From Oegoconia quadripuncta (Eukaryota; Arthropoda; Insecta; Lepidoptera; Autostichidae): a stretch of 64,000 nucleotides of DNA. Both the position numbers and the translations under genes were made by a program. A model generated the notes under the pieces. The model saw only the letters and a list, made by a program, of their open reading frames with translations, did not search any database and had not been told where the DNA came from. Shown here in pieces: positions 1 to 10,774 of the stretch. The stretch spans positions 11,841,315 through 11,905,314 of the forward strand of contig OX438742.1 in assembly GCA_949316235.1 (NCBI GenBank), given 5' to 3'. Position 1 is the first letter of the stretch. Each line of letters begins with the position of its first letter.

Positions 1-250
1 CATTTATAGTGTGTTGAAATTACATGATCTCATTCCACCCAATGCGCAATGGCGGCTCCAGCCTTCGAGTCAGGAGGAGTCACTTACTCGACAGGCTCCA
101 TAATAATAATAATAAATCTGATTAAAAAATAAATCATATTTTCGTGTTAATAAGGCCACTCTTTATTGAGAGTGTTATCACATCAACAAAGTCTTATTAC
201 CTATATACCTATTATGATTCTAAAAATATGGGAAATGACAACTTTTTTTG
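1..250. other. AT-rich sequence, no gene seen
   Basis: No open frame or family was recognised. A short piece near 88-115 (a 'gacaggctcc' core followed by an AAT-rich run) resembles 63515-63545 at the other end of the window, so both are probably tails of the same dispersed repeat. Confidence 0.4.
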
Positions 251-533
251 ATAAATAAATAAATAAAAAATAAATATCCTTGGACATACATACAACGCCA
301 TTTAGCTCCACACTAAGCAACTAGGCTTGTATTATGGATAACAGGTGGTTGATATACTACACAAATATATTTTTTTTGTAAATAAATGTATATATAAATG
401 AAAAACATCCATGACTCGGGTACACATCTTCGTATACATCATACAAACATATGCCCGAGTGGGATTCGAACCCGCGACCCTTTGGTATAGCAGTAAGCGT
501 TTCTAATCACTACACCAAATATCACTTTTTTTG
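251..533 (-). mobile_element. tRNA-headed SINE, family B, near full length
   Basis: Read on the minus strand, this starts with a tRNA-like head whose B box is GGTTCGAATCCC (about 463-474 on the plus strand). A body follows with 'gatgaatac..catgactc..gatgtt' type motifs, and it ends in an ATTTATTTATTT tail (plus-strand ATAAATAAATAAATAA at 251). The same head, body and tail recur at 47081-47350 (minus) and 44065-44275 (plus), so it is a dispersed family. It encodes no protein, and SINEs of this type depend on the enzymes of a partner non-LTR element. Confidence 0.75.
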
Positions 534-587
534 GAGACAAAAGTACTGGCTGCTACCTAGGGCAGCTGATTAGCCTTGCCATTCAAC

Positions 588-600
588 GGGGGGGGGGGGG
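588..600 (+). repeat. G13 homopolymer
   Basis: A run of 13 G residues in otherwise AT-rich DNA. It could be a real simple repeat or a basecalling length artefact. Confidence 0.7.
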
Positions 601-736
601 CAGTCTTTTGGGCACGGTTTGGACCTAGATCTCTACCTTTCATAGTTATGGAGAGTACAGGGCGTGTTTGGGTACTCTTATACAAAAGTAAAGACATAAC
701 CTCTATCAAATAATACACCTGTGATGCGTCATAGAT

Positions 737-1229
737 TCTAAGGTCCGTATTACAGAATGTTACTGAAGCAGAGATCTCCGCTTGAGGACAATTAAAAAGG
801 GACAGCTTTGTGTAACTTGTATATCGGCATCTCTAACTATGCACAAGCGTAGATCCACGCTTGATCCACGATCTATAATTTTGACATTTTTATTTGGCTA
901 ATTTCACTTCCATAGACATATTTTATTCATATTTAGACATATTAACATAACTACTCGTATATCACTGAGGATTTCATTTGTTTTCATTGATATTTATATA
1001 ATAATATTATAATTAATAATGTCTTAGTACGAATTTTATTGTAATTTAATTAAAACATTACCCATTCAATGTTAAAGTAACCATTGTCAGTAACATAATA
1101 AGAATCTTTAATTGCCATAAGTTTGGTATTAGTTTTCTGAATAAGAATTTGTAATAATGCTGTTGATTCTATGTAAATAAATAAAATAAAATAAAATTGA
1201 GCAACATTCTGAAATACGGGCATAAGTGC
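737..1229. mobile_element. Non-autonomous terminal-inverted-repeat element (MITE-like)
   Basis: The left end (from 'ctaaggtccgtatta' at about 739) and the right end ('cattctgaaatacgggcata', about 1204-1223) are imperfect inverted repeats of each other. The roughly 450 bp between them are AT-rich and non-coding. Internal sequence near 818-870 recurs at about 46999-47075, and the right end recurs near 47359-47380, so this is a dispersed element. No transposase is present. Confidence 0.55.
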
Positions 1230-1256
1230 AGGTTACCACGACATATATTTAGGTCC

Positions 1257-1350
1257 GAGTCGTAAGCTTCCACCTTCGGCCTCATCTTCACTTAACATCA
1301 GGTGTGATTGAGGTCAAGTGCCAACCCGCTGTGCATAAAAAAAACATGTG
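1257..1350 (+). mobile_element. 3' end of family A SINE
   Basis: This matches the 3' segment ('ccaccttcggcctcatc', 'aggtgtgattgaggtcaagt', then an A-rich tail) of the full-length family A SINE at 48563-48895. It has no tRNA-like head, so it is a 5'-truncated copy. Confidence 0.7.
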
Positions 1351-1566
1351 TAGTAAAAAGTAAACATATTTGTTCAATATAAAACGGGAGCTGGGCAGTA
1401 AATTTGATTCTGCAATATTCCATATACGAGTAATTACTAAGCGCGATGACGCTGTTGTTTTGGCGTGGCGTGTGTTTTGGTCTGAACCTTAGCAGTTATA
1501 TTGGCTTTTGACTTTATGGGGATCCCAAAGTTCAAGTTGAAGTTATTTTAATATGTGCTTTCTACA

Positions 1567-1900
1567 CGTAAAAAGAATAAAACCAACCCGTCTCTTCCTG
1601 TGGGTGACGTAAAAGGCGACTAAGAGACTATTCACCAAAACACATAGATTTGCACTATTTAATTGGGCTCACCCTCTGTCGCGTGTGCATTTCTGTACCT
1701 ACCTATATGTCCTAAGGTGAAACGTGGATGCTGTTTCAAGCATGAAACTCTAATGGTTGGAACTTCAACCAATCTTTGGGATTTTGGGATATAATAATAA
1801 TAATAAATGTTCCAGACACTTACACCAATCATCTAGTCCCAAACTAAGCAAAGCTTGATGACTCTGACCACCCCATTTGGGATAAACGTCGCGACTTATA
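1567..1900 (+). mobile_element. Family C dispersed repeat, interrupted
   Basis: It carries the family core (cacgtaaaaagaata, then cccgtctcttcc, then a 'gtaaaaggcgactaagagac' stretch) and ends with 'ccaccccatttgggata'. Between 'tttgggata' and that end, about 1789-1859 holds an extra AAT run plus a piece like the 3' part of family B SINEs ('cagacacttacaccaatcat'). Other copies are at 14581-14825, 14908-15130, 27831-28030, 29820-29900, 40043-40290 and 57860-58068. It has no coding capacity. Confidence 0.7.
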
Positions 1901-2606
1901 ATAAATGGCGTTTCGAGTAACTGTACCTGCTTATGCCATTAACAATAATCAGACGAGAGTTAGAGTAAAAGAAAATTTTCAGAGAGCAAGACAACATCAG
2001 TGGTGAAATAGTCGGGTAAAAAGCAAGACGCAGCAGATCACAAGTTTGTTGTATTTAGGGTTCTAGAAAATTGATTGGCAGCTTGGTTTTACGTCTAGAG
2101 GTAAGCACCACATGAGGTTTTAGAATAAAAATAAAACCACTTCTAACCCCAAAATGTATAACTATGGTAAATAAAAAAATAAATGGCAGCCGCCTGTGCG
2201 ACACGTAGTGAGAGCTATAACTAAACAATTTGAATAAATAAATAAAAATTACATACCTACATCCATTCATAGATATCTAACTACCTACCTACTATATACG
2301 TATAAAATTATGACGTGGTCCGAAGAGAAAATTGTACACTGAGCCGACTGAATTTAATGACTTTGAATATTACTTACTCGCATTTGTCTGGAGCGAAAAT
2401 CTTTATTAGGTACCTACCTACTATAGATTATTAAATGAGCATTAAGACTTTGTATATTACTTCCTCCTCGTATCTTTCTGAAGTGAAAATATTTATTAGC
2501 TACTGTTAATTATACCGATGACATCCTTCTTGAACTAGCTACTAAAAATTCACGGTATTTACGGTACGGTACCTACTAGTACAAAATTTTAAGAAAATAT
2601 TTTTTT
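1901..2606. other. Unassigned AT-rich sequence
   Basis: Only short chance open frames are present. Simple TACC/TAGG-rich stretches occur near 2280-2420. No promoter, RNA gene or repeat family was recognised. Confidence 0.4.
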
Positions 2607-2750
2607 TATGTACACCGGGTTAGCATTTGACCTCAATTACACCTTGTGAAGATGAGGCCGAAGGTGAAAACGTACTGACCCGGAAGCCCCATCTTATTTG
2701 GGGCGACTGGCTATTTTATCTCTGGCAACCAGTACACAATAATGCTGTTA
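2607..2750 (-). mobile_element. 3' part of family A SINE, minus strand
   Basis: Read on the minus strand it carries the 'ttccgggtcagtacg', 'caccttcggcctcatcttca' and 'aatgctaacccggtgt' segments shared with the copies at 21566-21891 and 48563-48895. The tRNA-like head is missing. Confidence 0.65.
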
Positions 2751-2925
2751 TGTATTTTAGAAATAAGTAAATCAAATTTTAAATCACTTTCTAAAATACT
2801 TTGGAGATGTTGGACATTTTGTTCAAAAATAAACACTTGTTATTCGTCCATCTAAACCTGAGCCCAAAGTATTGTATTTTTTTTTCATCAGATCGTCTAT
2901 AGAAAATGTTTCATGACAACTTTCA

Positions 2926-2990
2926 CTTTAACAACGCTGTCGGCGGCGGCTGCGGGCGGCGCGGCGGCGAACGGACAAAGCGCTCGTGCG
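2926..2990. other. Short GC-rich island of unknown nature
   Basis: About 65 bp of GGC/GCG-rich sequence stands out in AT-rich surroundings. One plus-strand frame would read as an Ala/Gly-rich stretch, but there is no convincing start, splice signal or extension, so I do not call a gene. Confidence 0.35.
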
Positions 2991-4058
2991 ACAATCTTTG
3001 TCAATATATTATATTTACATTAATGTCCATATATGGACTACTATAGCGATGTCTTCCCTGGATTGAAACGTTTATTCAAAACGAAATTACTTCGGTCTTG
3101 TAGAAATTGCCCTAATCAGAATGCGAGTACCTGCGGGCTCAAATTACGTTCCAGTAATTGCTTGAATTACCTACGTCACTCGGGGGAATTCATGATGCAT
3201 CCATCCTGCAGTAACCAATTAAAATTATTCCACATTCGTCGCAGAACGTAGAAATATTGATTTGCTGACTCAGAAATGCAAACCACTGCGAACTAATGTA
3301 ATTATTAATAGTCCAGTAAGGATATACTTTTAACTTCTTATAATTTTAAAGGCTGTGATTTTTTGTACTTGTCTAGAGTACCTGTCAGTAAAAGAATAAA
3401 AATGTTTTCTAAAAAATTGGTAAGTTGCTTTAGATATACCTATATGATATATACCTATTTAGGTATTTAATAATAGAATATAGACTATAATATGATTATA
3501 ATACCACTGTGAATTTCACTGCGTCGGAGTACATACCTACTTAGAACTCCTGTGACTATATTACCAAAAAAAATCGATTAATAACTTCTTTATATTTATG
3601 AAACATTTCACCAAATATCACGACTCAATAAACAAATTTTTAGAAAATTGTTTTAGGAGATCTTAGCATCTTCCACAACGCAATGAAGTTCATAGTGGCA
3701 ACTTTAACTTAATATTGTAAGTTTTATAACTAAAGCTACAGAATTGTTAGAAAAGGTTTCGTAAATACTAATGAGTATACAAAAATTCAGGAATTTTAAG
3801 ATTATAGAAAGCTACACCACGAAAATTGCGTATTTTTACTGGACTATAATTAGAATGAACGTTGCAATTCGAAGACTCAGAAAGTTCGAGGAGCGTACGA
3901 TCTAGACGTCGTCGTAGTGGCGTAATTTATTTAAAAATATGATTAGGGGAAAATTTTATACTTTTACATCGTTTATCGATATTGATAATGCGATTTGTTA
4001 GGTCAACAAAAAGCCGTGTAGGGTTCCATTCGGCAGAAAATACTCTATTTATTATGCT
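2991..4058. other. Unassigned sequence
   Basis: A 72-codon open frame at 3033-3251 (plus) has no recognisable domain and looks like chance. No repeat family was identified. Confidence 0.35.
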
Positions 4059-4514
4059 CTAAGGCCCGTATTAATAAACCATTCTCAAGATTGAGAACAG
4101 ACTTGTGACCGATCTCAAGCAAACGTGTTGATTAATAAATCTAACTTCATCACGTGCATACTCAAGCAGTACAATACAATACAATACAAATACACTTTAT
4201 TGCACAACAGATAAGAAAATACAGTTTCAGAAAAGTGGTAAGAATAGAATGTACAATTTGGCGACCTTATCACTAAAAGCGATCTCTTTCAGGCAATCTC
4301 ACTTGAGAGGTGCGCGTATTAATATACGAAACTCAAGACTATCATTCATTCGCCGCTGAGGCGAATACTTGAGAAGTGATCTCAGCTGAGCAGACCTCAA
4401 GATTGGTTTATAAATTAGCACGGAGCTTGAGATATCGTCAACTGCTTAAGACGCATCTCGGTTGATACAGTCTCAAGACTTGTATTGAGATTGGTTTATT
4501 AATACGGGCCTTAG
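4059..4514. mobile_element. Terminal-inverted-repeat element with a nested retroposon tail
   Basis: The ends are perfect 23-bp inverted repeats: 'ctaaggcccgtattaataaa' onward at 4059-4081 and its complement at 4492-4514. The interior is rich in 'ctcaaga/tcttgag' short motifs. A different repeat is inserted at about 4163-4300, interrupting the element. No transposase is encoded, so it is a non-autonomous element. The superfamily cannot be assigned because the target duplication is ambiguous. Confidence 0.7.
4163..4300 (-). mobile_element. 3' end of a non-LTR retroposon (family E), nested
   Basis: On the minus strand it reads 'gaaagagatcgcttttagtg', then a gap, then 'gtgcaataaagtgtatttg' followed by simple TTGTA repeats, as expected for a polyadenylated retroposon 3' end. 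Related pieces are at about 4558-4640 (plus) and 58553-58675 (minus). Confidence 0.55.
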
Positions 4515-4557
4515 GTTCCTTTGCTTGCTGTATGTATGGAAAGATTGGCCACTAAAG

Positions 4558-4640
4558 GAAGCCTGAAAGAGATCACTTTTAGTAATTAAGCCGCGAAATT
4601 GTGCAGTTCTGTATTGTTTATTTTTGGTGTTATTGTTTAG
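4558..4640 (+). mobile_element. Family E retroposon fragment, plus strand
   Basis: 'gcctgaaagagatcactttt', 'taattaagccgcgaaattgt' and a T-rich end parallel the complement of 4163-4300 in the opposite orientation, just outside the inverted-repeat element. Confidence 0.45.
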
Positions 4641-5599
4641 TTATGTTTCAATGTTTGTAAACGCTTAAAGAAAAGTTTAAGGTGAGAATAAAATTTTAAT
4701 TTTTTTGTAATTTGACTAAGACCTACTGCTGATAGGCTAATGCCTTTTCAGCTTTACCAGTGCGGAGGGGAGCGCGGGAAAAAGGTGTCTAGCTACATTT
4801 GTACCCAATTTATAGAAAATCGACCGAAATTGCGATAAAATGAGCTAAAGGCGTAGCGAACCGTACACTTACCTTCGAAACTAGACCTCACTGTCATATG
4901 ACCTATTGTTACTGATTTACTTACCCCTCACCGCGTCTAACCTAAACAAGTCTAAACTGGATTGCATATAATGACCATAAATTATGATGGTTTATATAGC
5001 GATGAAGATAATTACATTAGTAAACTAATAAACTTTGAGCTTTTCTCCATTTTCATGCCATATTATAAGAGTAAGAGACGGTTTGACGAAAACTTCACAG
5101 GTTAAAAATAGCTATTACCTACCTACCTAATCTTAAGTTTTAATAGATTCGGACACATTTGTACCTACAATTTCAATAGGTATTAGTACAATTCCACATT
5201 CATACATTCCACATTGGTACAATTAACGGAGTATTTAACGTGGACATTTATTCAGGGTGCAACAATTATATAAATTATTCATTATTGATAAAATTGTTGT
5301 AAATTGTGTTTGTCGTGATGGGAGCGCTAACGCGCGCCGACCCACTTCGCGCTGGACCGGCGCCAGAGCATAAATACCTAGAGTCCACCACTCGTCGTCA
5401 AGGTGACATTGTAACCATTGTGCTACACGCCTCCCACTTACCAACTACCCATAACTTCTCCTTGTCATTATCCCTTTTGTATGGTTGAATGGTTTCACAT
5501 ATCCAATGTAATGACCTCGCATCGCGACAAATTTCATTTTTATTAGCGTTACTCGGGCGACCTGCATTTCATATCATGATCTGTTTACCTACCGCCTGG
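4641..5599. other. Unassigned sequence with one GC-richer patch
   Basis: The part at 5310-5435 is GC-richer. On the minus strand it includes 'gtagcacaatggttacaat', which resembles a tRNA A box and may be a decayed SINE head. No gene is supported. Confidence 0.35.
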
Positions 5600-5672
5600 C
5601 TAGCTTCGACATCATCCTCATTTAACATCAGGTGTGATTGAGGTCAAGTACCAACCTTTGTGCATAAAAAAG
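5600..5672 (+). mobile_element. Short 3' remnant of family A SINE
   Basis: 'aacatcaggtgtgattgagg' and 'tcaagtaccaacctttgtgc' followed by an A-rich tail match the family A 3' end. Confidence 0.6.
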
Positions 5673-6988
5673 AAAAAAAAAATTAAATGTAATTGTTGTT
5701 CTACGCTCTTGTAAATCTAGATCTAATTGGTTTTAATAAACATTAGCAAAATGAGTACTTGTATACTTTTCTGAAGCTGCATAACATATTTCAAACATAA
5801 GGGTCGTAAATATTCTTGGGAGCATTGGTTTCATGGGCTTATTGAGTTTTGTAACCGACTTCCAAGAGGAAGAGGTACTCATTTCCATTTTAATCCACGT
5901 CACCTCAGACTTTTGTGAAACGATTTCAATAATTTTGGAATAGAACATTATTAACGACCCGTCATTGAAAATTGGGAGACATTTTGTTAACCTAAGACCT
6001 GATGTATAGGGGAAAGATAAAAGTAATGATATGTATAAATGTAAAAATCTTATCTAAAAACTAGAAGAAGGGAGAGCAGAGTATCATAACACAAGTTTTT
6101 AAGAAGCTTAACAAGATACTCTGACAGGATTGTTATGTTTGATAATTAAAATAAATATTTTTGAATTTAGAATTAATTGAAAGACCGCCCAAACATTTCG
6201 ATGTGTGTAGAAAATCCGTGATTGCTACATTGTGTTTTGTATTCTTTACTAGATGGACTGACCAATTGTACTTACTACTGGAAATTATATAAATAATTTA
6301 TTGACCTAAGATATATGTTGCATCTAATAAAGAGCTTTCTCTATAATCGTCAAGTGTCCTACGCCTATATATCTATCGGTGTATGTTTTAATAACAAAAG
6401 CGACTTTTTTTAAAATTTTGAAATGTATTCCGCTTCACTTATAATTGAAATAGGTACCAATGCGTGGTTGGTCAGTGACTCATGGTCACTGAACGTCCAC
6501 AACGCCGACAAACACTCGCGGCGCCAACTTATCGGAATATGTCATATTCCTGTATAAAATAATACATAACCATATAGGTATGTAGACTCTACCTAATTGC
6601 CTTTTAGAGCAACTTAACTTTAGAACCCCGCGTATAATCATCTCGTTCGGAAGACGCATTTCGTATTCCTTTTAGTTTTTACTAATCTTGACTACTAGAC
6701 AATCTTGTTGCATATCTACTAATAACTCATTTGAGAGATGTTGATGTCTTTCTTCTCAAGCAGTTTGAACACTTACCTACAGTGTGTGGACGAGCCGTTG
6801 TACAACGTAGATGTTCCGTTATAGAGTAGAGTAATTTTATAGGTAGTTTATTTCAATATTGTAAAAGCAAATAGCATTGCGCTTTTGCGATGGCAATCGT
6901 CAGTTGTAAGTTTTTCTATTTTGTAAATTTTTGAAGTTACTAAGTGGATCTTTAGGTCTTTTTGTATGTCAAAATTGGAATATATACA
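5673..6988. other. Unassigned AT-rich sequence
   Basis: No recognisable gene, RNA or repeat family. A GC-richer 70-bp patch at about 6475-6545 contains a short hairpin ('cagtgactcatggtcactg'). Confidence 0.35.
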
Positions 6989-7800
6989 GGGCGTCCCAAA
7001 GTTATGGGACATGAAGGGGAAGTACCTTAAATATCGTAGATAGTGAATTTTGCTCAAAGAAGACTTTATGTTATTTTTAAAAGTTAGTAATTCTGCATTC
7101 ATAGATTTTCTAAAAATTATTTGCTTCGGCTGGGAATCGAACCGACTCAAATGTGAAAAAAAAAACACCCTACTTTTATGATGCCAATCGAAAGAATAGC
7201 TAAAAAATAATAACTCTGCCTAAGTAACATAGTATTTTAAAAGAAAGGAACAACGTGAAATTAATCATTTTAATCAAATAAAAAAATTATTAAATTATTT
7301 ATTTTTGTTTTTAATTTGCCTTCTGTCTAGCTTACAGAGGACGTATTGAAATACAAGTTTTATCATTTCATCTACACGTGCACTTATAATAAGGAAAACT
7401 ATGTTAGTACCTATTTTATGAAGTGGGTACTTATTTACGAATAATCAATGCTATCTTTGGAATGATAATATCGCTACTTTTCGAACGTCGTCGGCAATAA
7501 ATAACTTTCTTGAAATTTGACTCAATCATTTTATGTTGTTCCTTTCTTTTAAAATACTATGTTACTTAGGCAGAGTTATTATTTTTTAGCTATTCTTTCG
7601 ATTGGCATCATAAAAGTAGGGTGTTTTTTTTTTCACATTTAAGTCGGTTCGATTCCCAGCCGAAGCAAGTAATTTTTAGAAAATCTATGAATGCAGAATT
7701 ACTAACTTTTAAAAATAACATAAAGTCTTCTTTGAGCAAAATTCACTATCTACAATATTTAAGGTACTTCCCCTTCATGTCCCATAACTTTGGGACGCCC
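6989..7800. mobile_element. 812-bp foldback DNA element
   Basis: Two arms of 266 bp, 6989-7254 and 7535-7800, are near-perfect reverse complements; I find about three mismatches by eye. They flank a 280-bp AT-rich, non-coding spacer. The outer ends read GGGCGTCCCAAAGTTATGGG on both arms. The 7-bp direct repeat ATATACA immediately outside (6982-6988 and 7801-7807) looks like a target duplication. Because the arms are the same sequence, the same short open frame appears on both strands, and I take it as chance. Each arm includes a B-box-like GGTTCGATTCC, but no complete tRNA shape is present. The superfamily was not recognised. Confidence 0.85.
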
Positions 7801-8329
7801 ATATACATTTATTACAACAAATATATTTTCATCAATGCCAAATCTCGTTGCGAGACCCCGAGAAAATGTATATAACATTTATTTATTTAGAATGCAAATG
7901 TGTTACATGACCGGCCTCACAACCAATGTACGGAATCCTCAACATCGAAACCTGCGCCACATACTGAACCCTAAGTTATAAGTGATTAAATGAACTGAAC
8001 TCCGAACCTCATTAGATAATGTAGATAATGTATTTGACGCTCTCACAGCATTTAGACACTGTAATTTACTTTTCTCAACATTAGTTATGTAAACATCCCT
8101 TCCAACTCACCTATATAGTCGTGCTCCACAGCTCCCGATTCATTCTATTTCCTAACCCGTAAGCATCAAGACGAAACTCTGTACCCTAGTTATAATTTTA
8201 TGTGAAATAAATACATAATCTTTTTTAAAAGTTAAAGTGGCAACATAATGTGTAATAAATGTCGTCTTGCTAACAGTTCGTGAGTCAAGTTTCAGCAAGT
8301 CGCTCAAGTTTAGTACCCAATTTGGCAGG
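7801..8329. other. Unassigned sequence
   Basis: No gene or repeat recognised between the foldback element and the 5S-headed SINE. Confidence 0.35.
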
Positions 8330-8630
8330 TAGTAGGGATTTCAGCACTCGTGGCACAGTCTTATTCGCTATTCGTTCTCGATTGGCGAAGTTAAGCAACG
8401 TCTGACATGATCAGGCCTCACATGGGTGACCATTTGTAACATTTTCAAACCAGTGTTTTTGCGTCTGGTTTGTTATCAATTGAGGCAGTCGTTCATTACT
8501 GTCAGATAGCCAATATAGTTTAACATATATCCACCGATCCGCACTGGGCCAGCGCGGTGGATTATGATCTCTCCTTGTGAAAGGACGCTACCCTCACAAT
8601 GCGGGCGTGTGTGATGCTGATGTGTATGCT
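8330..8630 (+). mobile_element. 5S-rRNA-headed SINE
   Basis: The segment 8377-8433 resembles the internal control region of animal 5S rRNA ('cgaagttaagcaacgtctga', 'tcaggcctcacatgggtgacca'). A body follows whose 3' part ('ccgcactgggccagcgcggt', 'ggattatgatctctccttgt', 'gaaaggacgctaccctcaca') parallels 17360-17450. A 5S head on a retroposon body is the layout of 5S-derived SINEs. It is not a functional 5S gene, because the 5' third of 5S is absent or degraded. Confidence 0.7.
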
Positions 8631-9472
8631 GAAATATCAATAACAAGATTTAATTGTTCGATAGACAGACATCAAAAAACGAAGTGATTATGTCTTTGCC
8701 AGTGAACCTAAATAAAGTCGTTCAAAAAATACTTCATGTCAGGTTGTAAACCGAAATAGATACTGTCATCATTATCTCTTCTTGCCCTGATTCTAATTTA
8801 TTTGAGGTCGGCGTAGTACAGTTTTTTCTTCCATTCTCCCCCTGTCATTATTTCTTATTCACACATTTTCTTTTTTCGATCAATTCAGTAATAGATTTTT
8901 TACTTATTTTCAGTTTTAATAATTTTTTAGATGGTAAATTGGTCTAATTTTTTTATATATCATATCACAAAAATGTAACAATCTTTTGAAGCATATTTCC
9001 CAGCCTCGAAATCCCCTTTCGTTTGGCACGTAGGGATCGTGACTTTTTTATTTAGGTGAATATTTGGTGAGAAGCGAGTTTCGAAAGTCGTTAACGATGT
9101 GGGGACATACTCCTCCTTTCCAACCTTGTCATCATCAAAAATCTTGAAAATGTCGGACGAGCGCTCTATTTTGAGTTTACCGACCGACAAAATGAGTTAA
9201 GCTCTTCCAAAATTTAAATGCACTGCGATTTATACCCAGACGACGCAACGTTTCGTATCACAGAACGGGCGGGGCGTAATTATTGATCGATGCCACTATT
9301 CTGTCTGGAGTTCCTCTACCTACCTAATGTACCTATACAGACCTCGCGTTCTGAATCATAGTGATGTAGTGCAGTCCAGTCACTTTTGCTATGACCATTA
9401 ACAAAGCATAGGGACACGCATTACAGGTATAGGGGGAGGTTCAGTTGGGAATAACTGTGCTTCTATCATGTG
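8631..9472. other. Unassigned sequence
   Basis: A 76-codon minus-strand open frame at 8960-9190 is charged (Lys/Asp/Glu-rich) and looks less random than most here, but no domain was recognised. It may be a piece of a decayed mobile-element gene. Nothing else was seen. Confidence 0.3.
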
Positions 9473-9890
9473 TGTCCTTACCTATGAAACTGGCGTTTTG
9501 TATGAAGAATTTCATTAAGACTGTTTTCTCCATACAAACATTTTTGATTTTTTTTTTGGGAACGGTAAATCCAAATTTAGCTAAACTTTGTGTGTATTAT
9601 CGGATAACATTAAGTTAATTATAGGCAGCGTTAATTTTTAAAAGTAACCGCTTTATAAAAGTTTCAGCGAATCTAAGAAATTATTATGGGAAGCACATGA
9701 AAAGAGCTCTGTTCCAATTTTTTTTATTATGTGATTTAGCCCAGAAAAAAAAATTTCACGTGAAACCTTGAAATAATATTCCATTTTCCAAAATAAAAAA
9801 CAAATTTGGATATAGCTTTGAAAATCGCAGGAATTGGTACATATGATTAACGAAGAAAAAAAACTTCAATTTCATAGGTAAAGACCCAAT
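9473..9890. mobile_element. Mariner-like miniature element, copy 1
   Basis: The ends are inverted repeats: 'ccttacctatgaaactgg' at the left, and the complement of 'tctttacctatgaaattg' at the right (about 9866-9885). A TA-rich flank follows. About 420 bp in total, with no transposase frame. A diverged copy in the opposite orientation lies at 28051-28398. The end motif resembles mariner ends I recall from moths; this assignment is from memory and tentative. Confidence 0.6.
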
Positions 9891-10220
9891 ATATTCGCGT
9901 GTATCTCGTAGAGTATTCTCCACGTCTTGACGTCAAATGGAAAGACTTTAGTTTGGACTTCTATTATAGTATACTGTATTTAGGACCTATTTAGGACCGT
10001 ATACGGTATGTGTTTCTATTCTGTATCCATGAGTCTCTACTGACAAATATTCCGTTATACACTATATCTCCCTATACAGGGTGAATTTGAATTTCTGTAC
10101 CCACTAATTGGTTTAAAATTCCTGTGGGAAAACATGAAAATTTTCTGTGGCTGATAATTTTTGTTTATATAAATTTTCAAAAACCTGTCTAGTAATTTAA
10201 AGAAACTGTTTGGGGAATGG

Positions 10221-10560
10221 TTGGTTGTTACTATTTTCCAACTTTTGCGGATTTCATTAAATGTCTTGGAAAATGAGGTGCAGATATTAGAATCAAGTGC
10301 AGACCCACACTCACATATAGTTAAATTTGATATGGGTCCTGTTTCAAGTGTAACAGGCTATAAAAGAGGGAACCATCATCTTTCTAAATGCGTAAGTTTT
10401 TGTCTATGAAACTTAGGTTTAGGAAATTTGTTAGGGCAAATAGACAGTGCTTAAGATGCCTAAGTGCCGCAGTGTACATCCACAGGGACTTGTGGAAAGT
10501 GTAGTTCACCTAACCATCACTAATTGATACATTTTGACTTGCCACAGCAGTCATCTTCAA
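10221..10560 (+). pseudogene. Degenerate BEL/Pao-type Gag zinc-finger region
   Basis: Plus-strand frames, joined only across several frame changes and stops, contain a GNHHLSKC stretch followed by QCLRCL, a histidine, and then CGKCSSPNHH with a stop, then LIH. This order of CxxC and HH-LIH groups fits the zinc-knuckle region of BEL/Pao retrotransposon Gag proteins, which bind the element's RNA in the virus-like particle. Internal stops make it a dead copy. Pol sequence of the same superfamily lies next to it at 10775-11830 but on the opposite strand, so the remnant is rearranged or comes from two insertions. Confidence 0.6.
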
Positions 10561-10774
10561 ATTCTACAAATGGATTAAATTCGGGTAGTAGGGTAAATGT
10601 ACCTGTTATAGACCACTGCATGGTAGTTGCAACAAATGCAAATTTTACGTTCACCAAATGCCCATTCAACCAGGGGAATATGCCTGTTACTAACAATAGG
10701 GTACACGAGTGTATTTCTGGAAACAGCGTTACAGTGTTAACATCTCGTGAAGTTAAATCGGCAATTCGATTTTC

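Noticed and set aside
463..533. tRNA-like sequences with good B boxes (also at 47285-47345, 48566-48630 and 27700-27779)
   Set aside because: They lack a full cloverleaf and acceptor stem and are joined to shared bodies and A/T-rich tails, so they are SINE heads and not tRNA genes.
7621..7875. An 84-codon frame almost identical to one on the other strand at 6848-7168
   Set aside because: Both lie in the arms of the foldback element, so the likeness is due to the inverted repeat and not to a gene family.
8377..8433. A possible 5S rRNA gene
   Set aside because: Only the internal control region is recognisable, it is mutated, and it is fused to a retroposon body.
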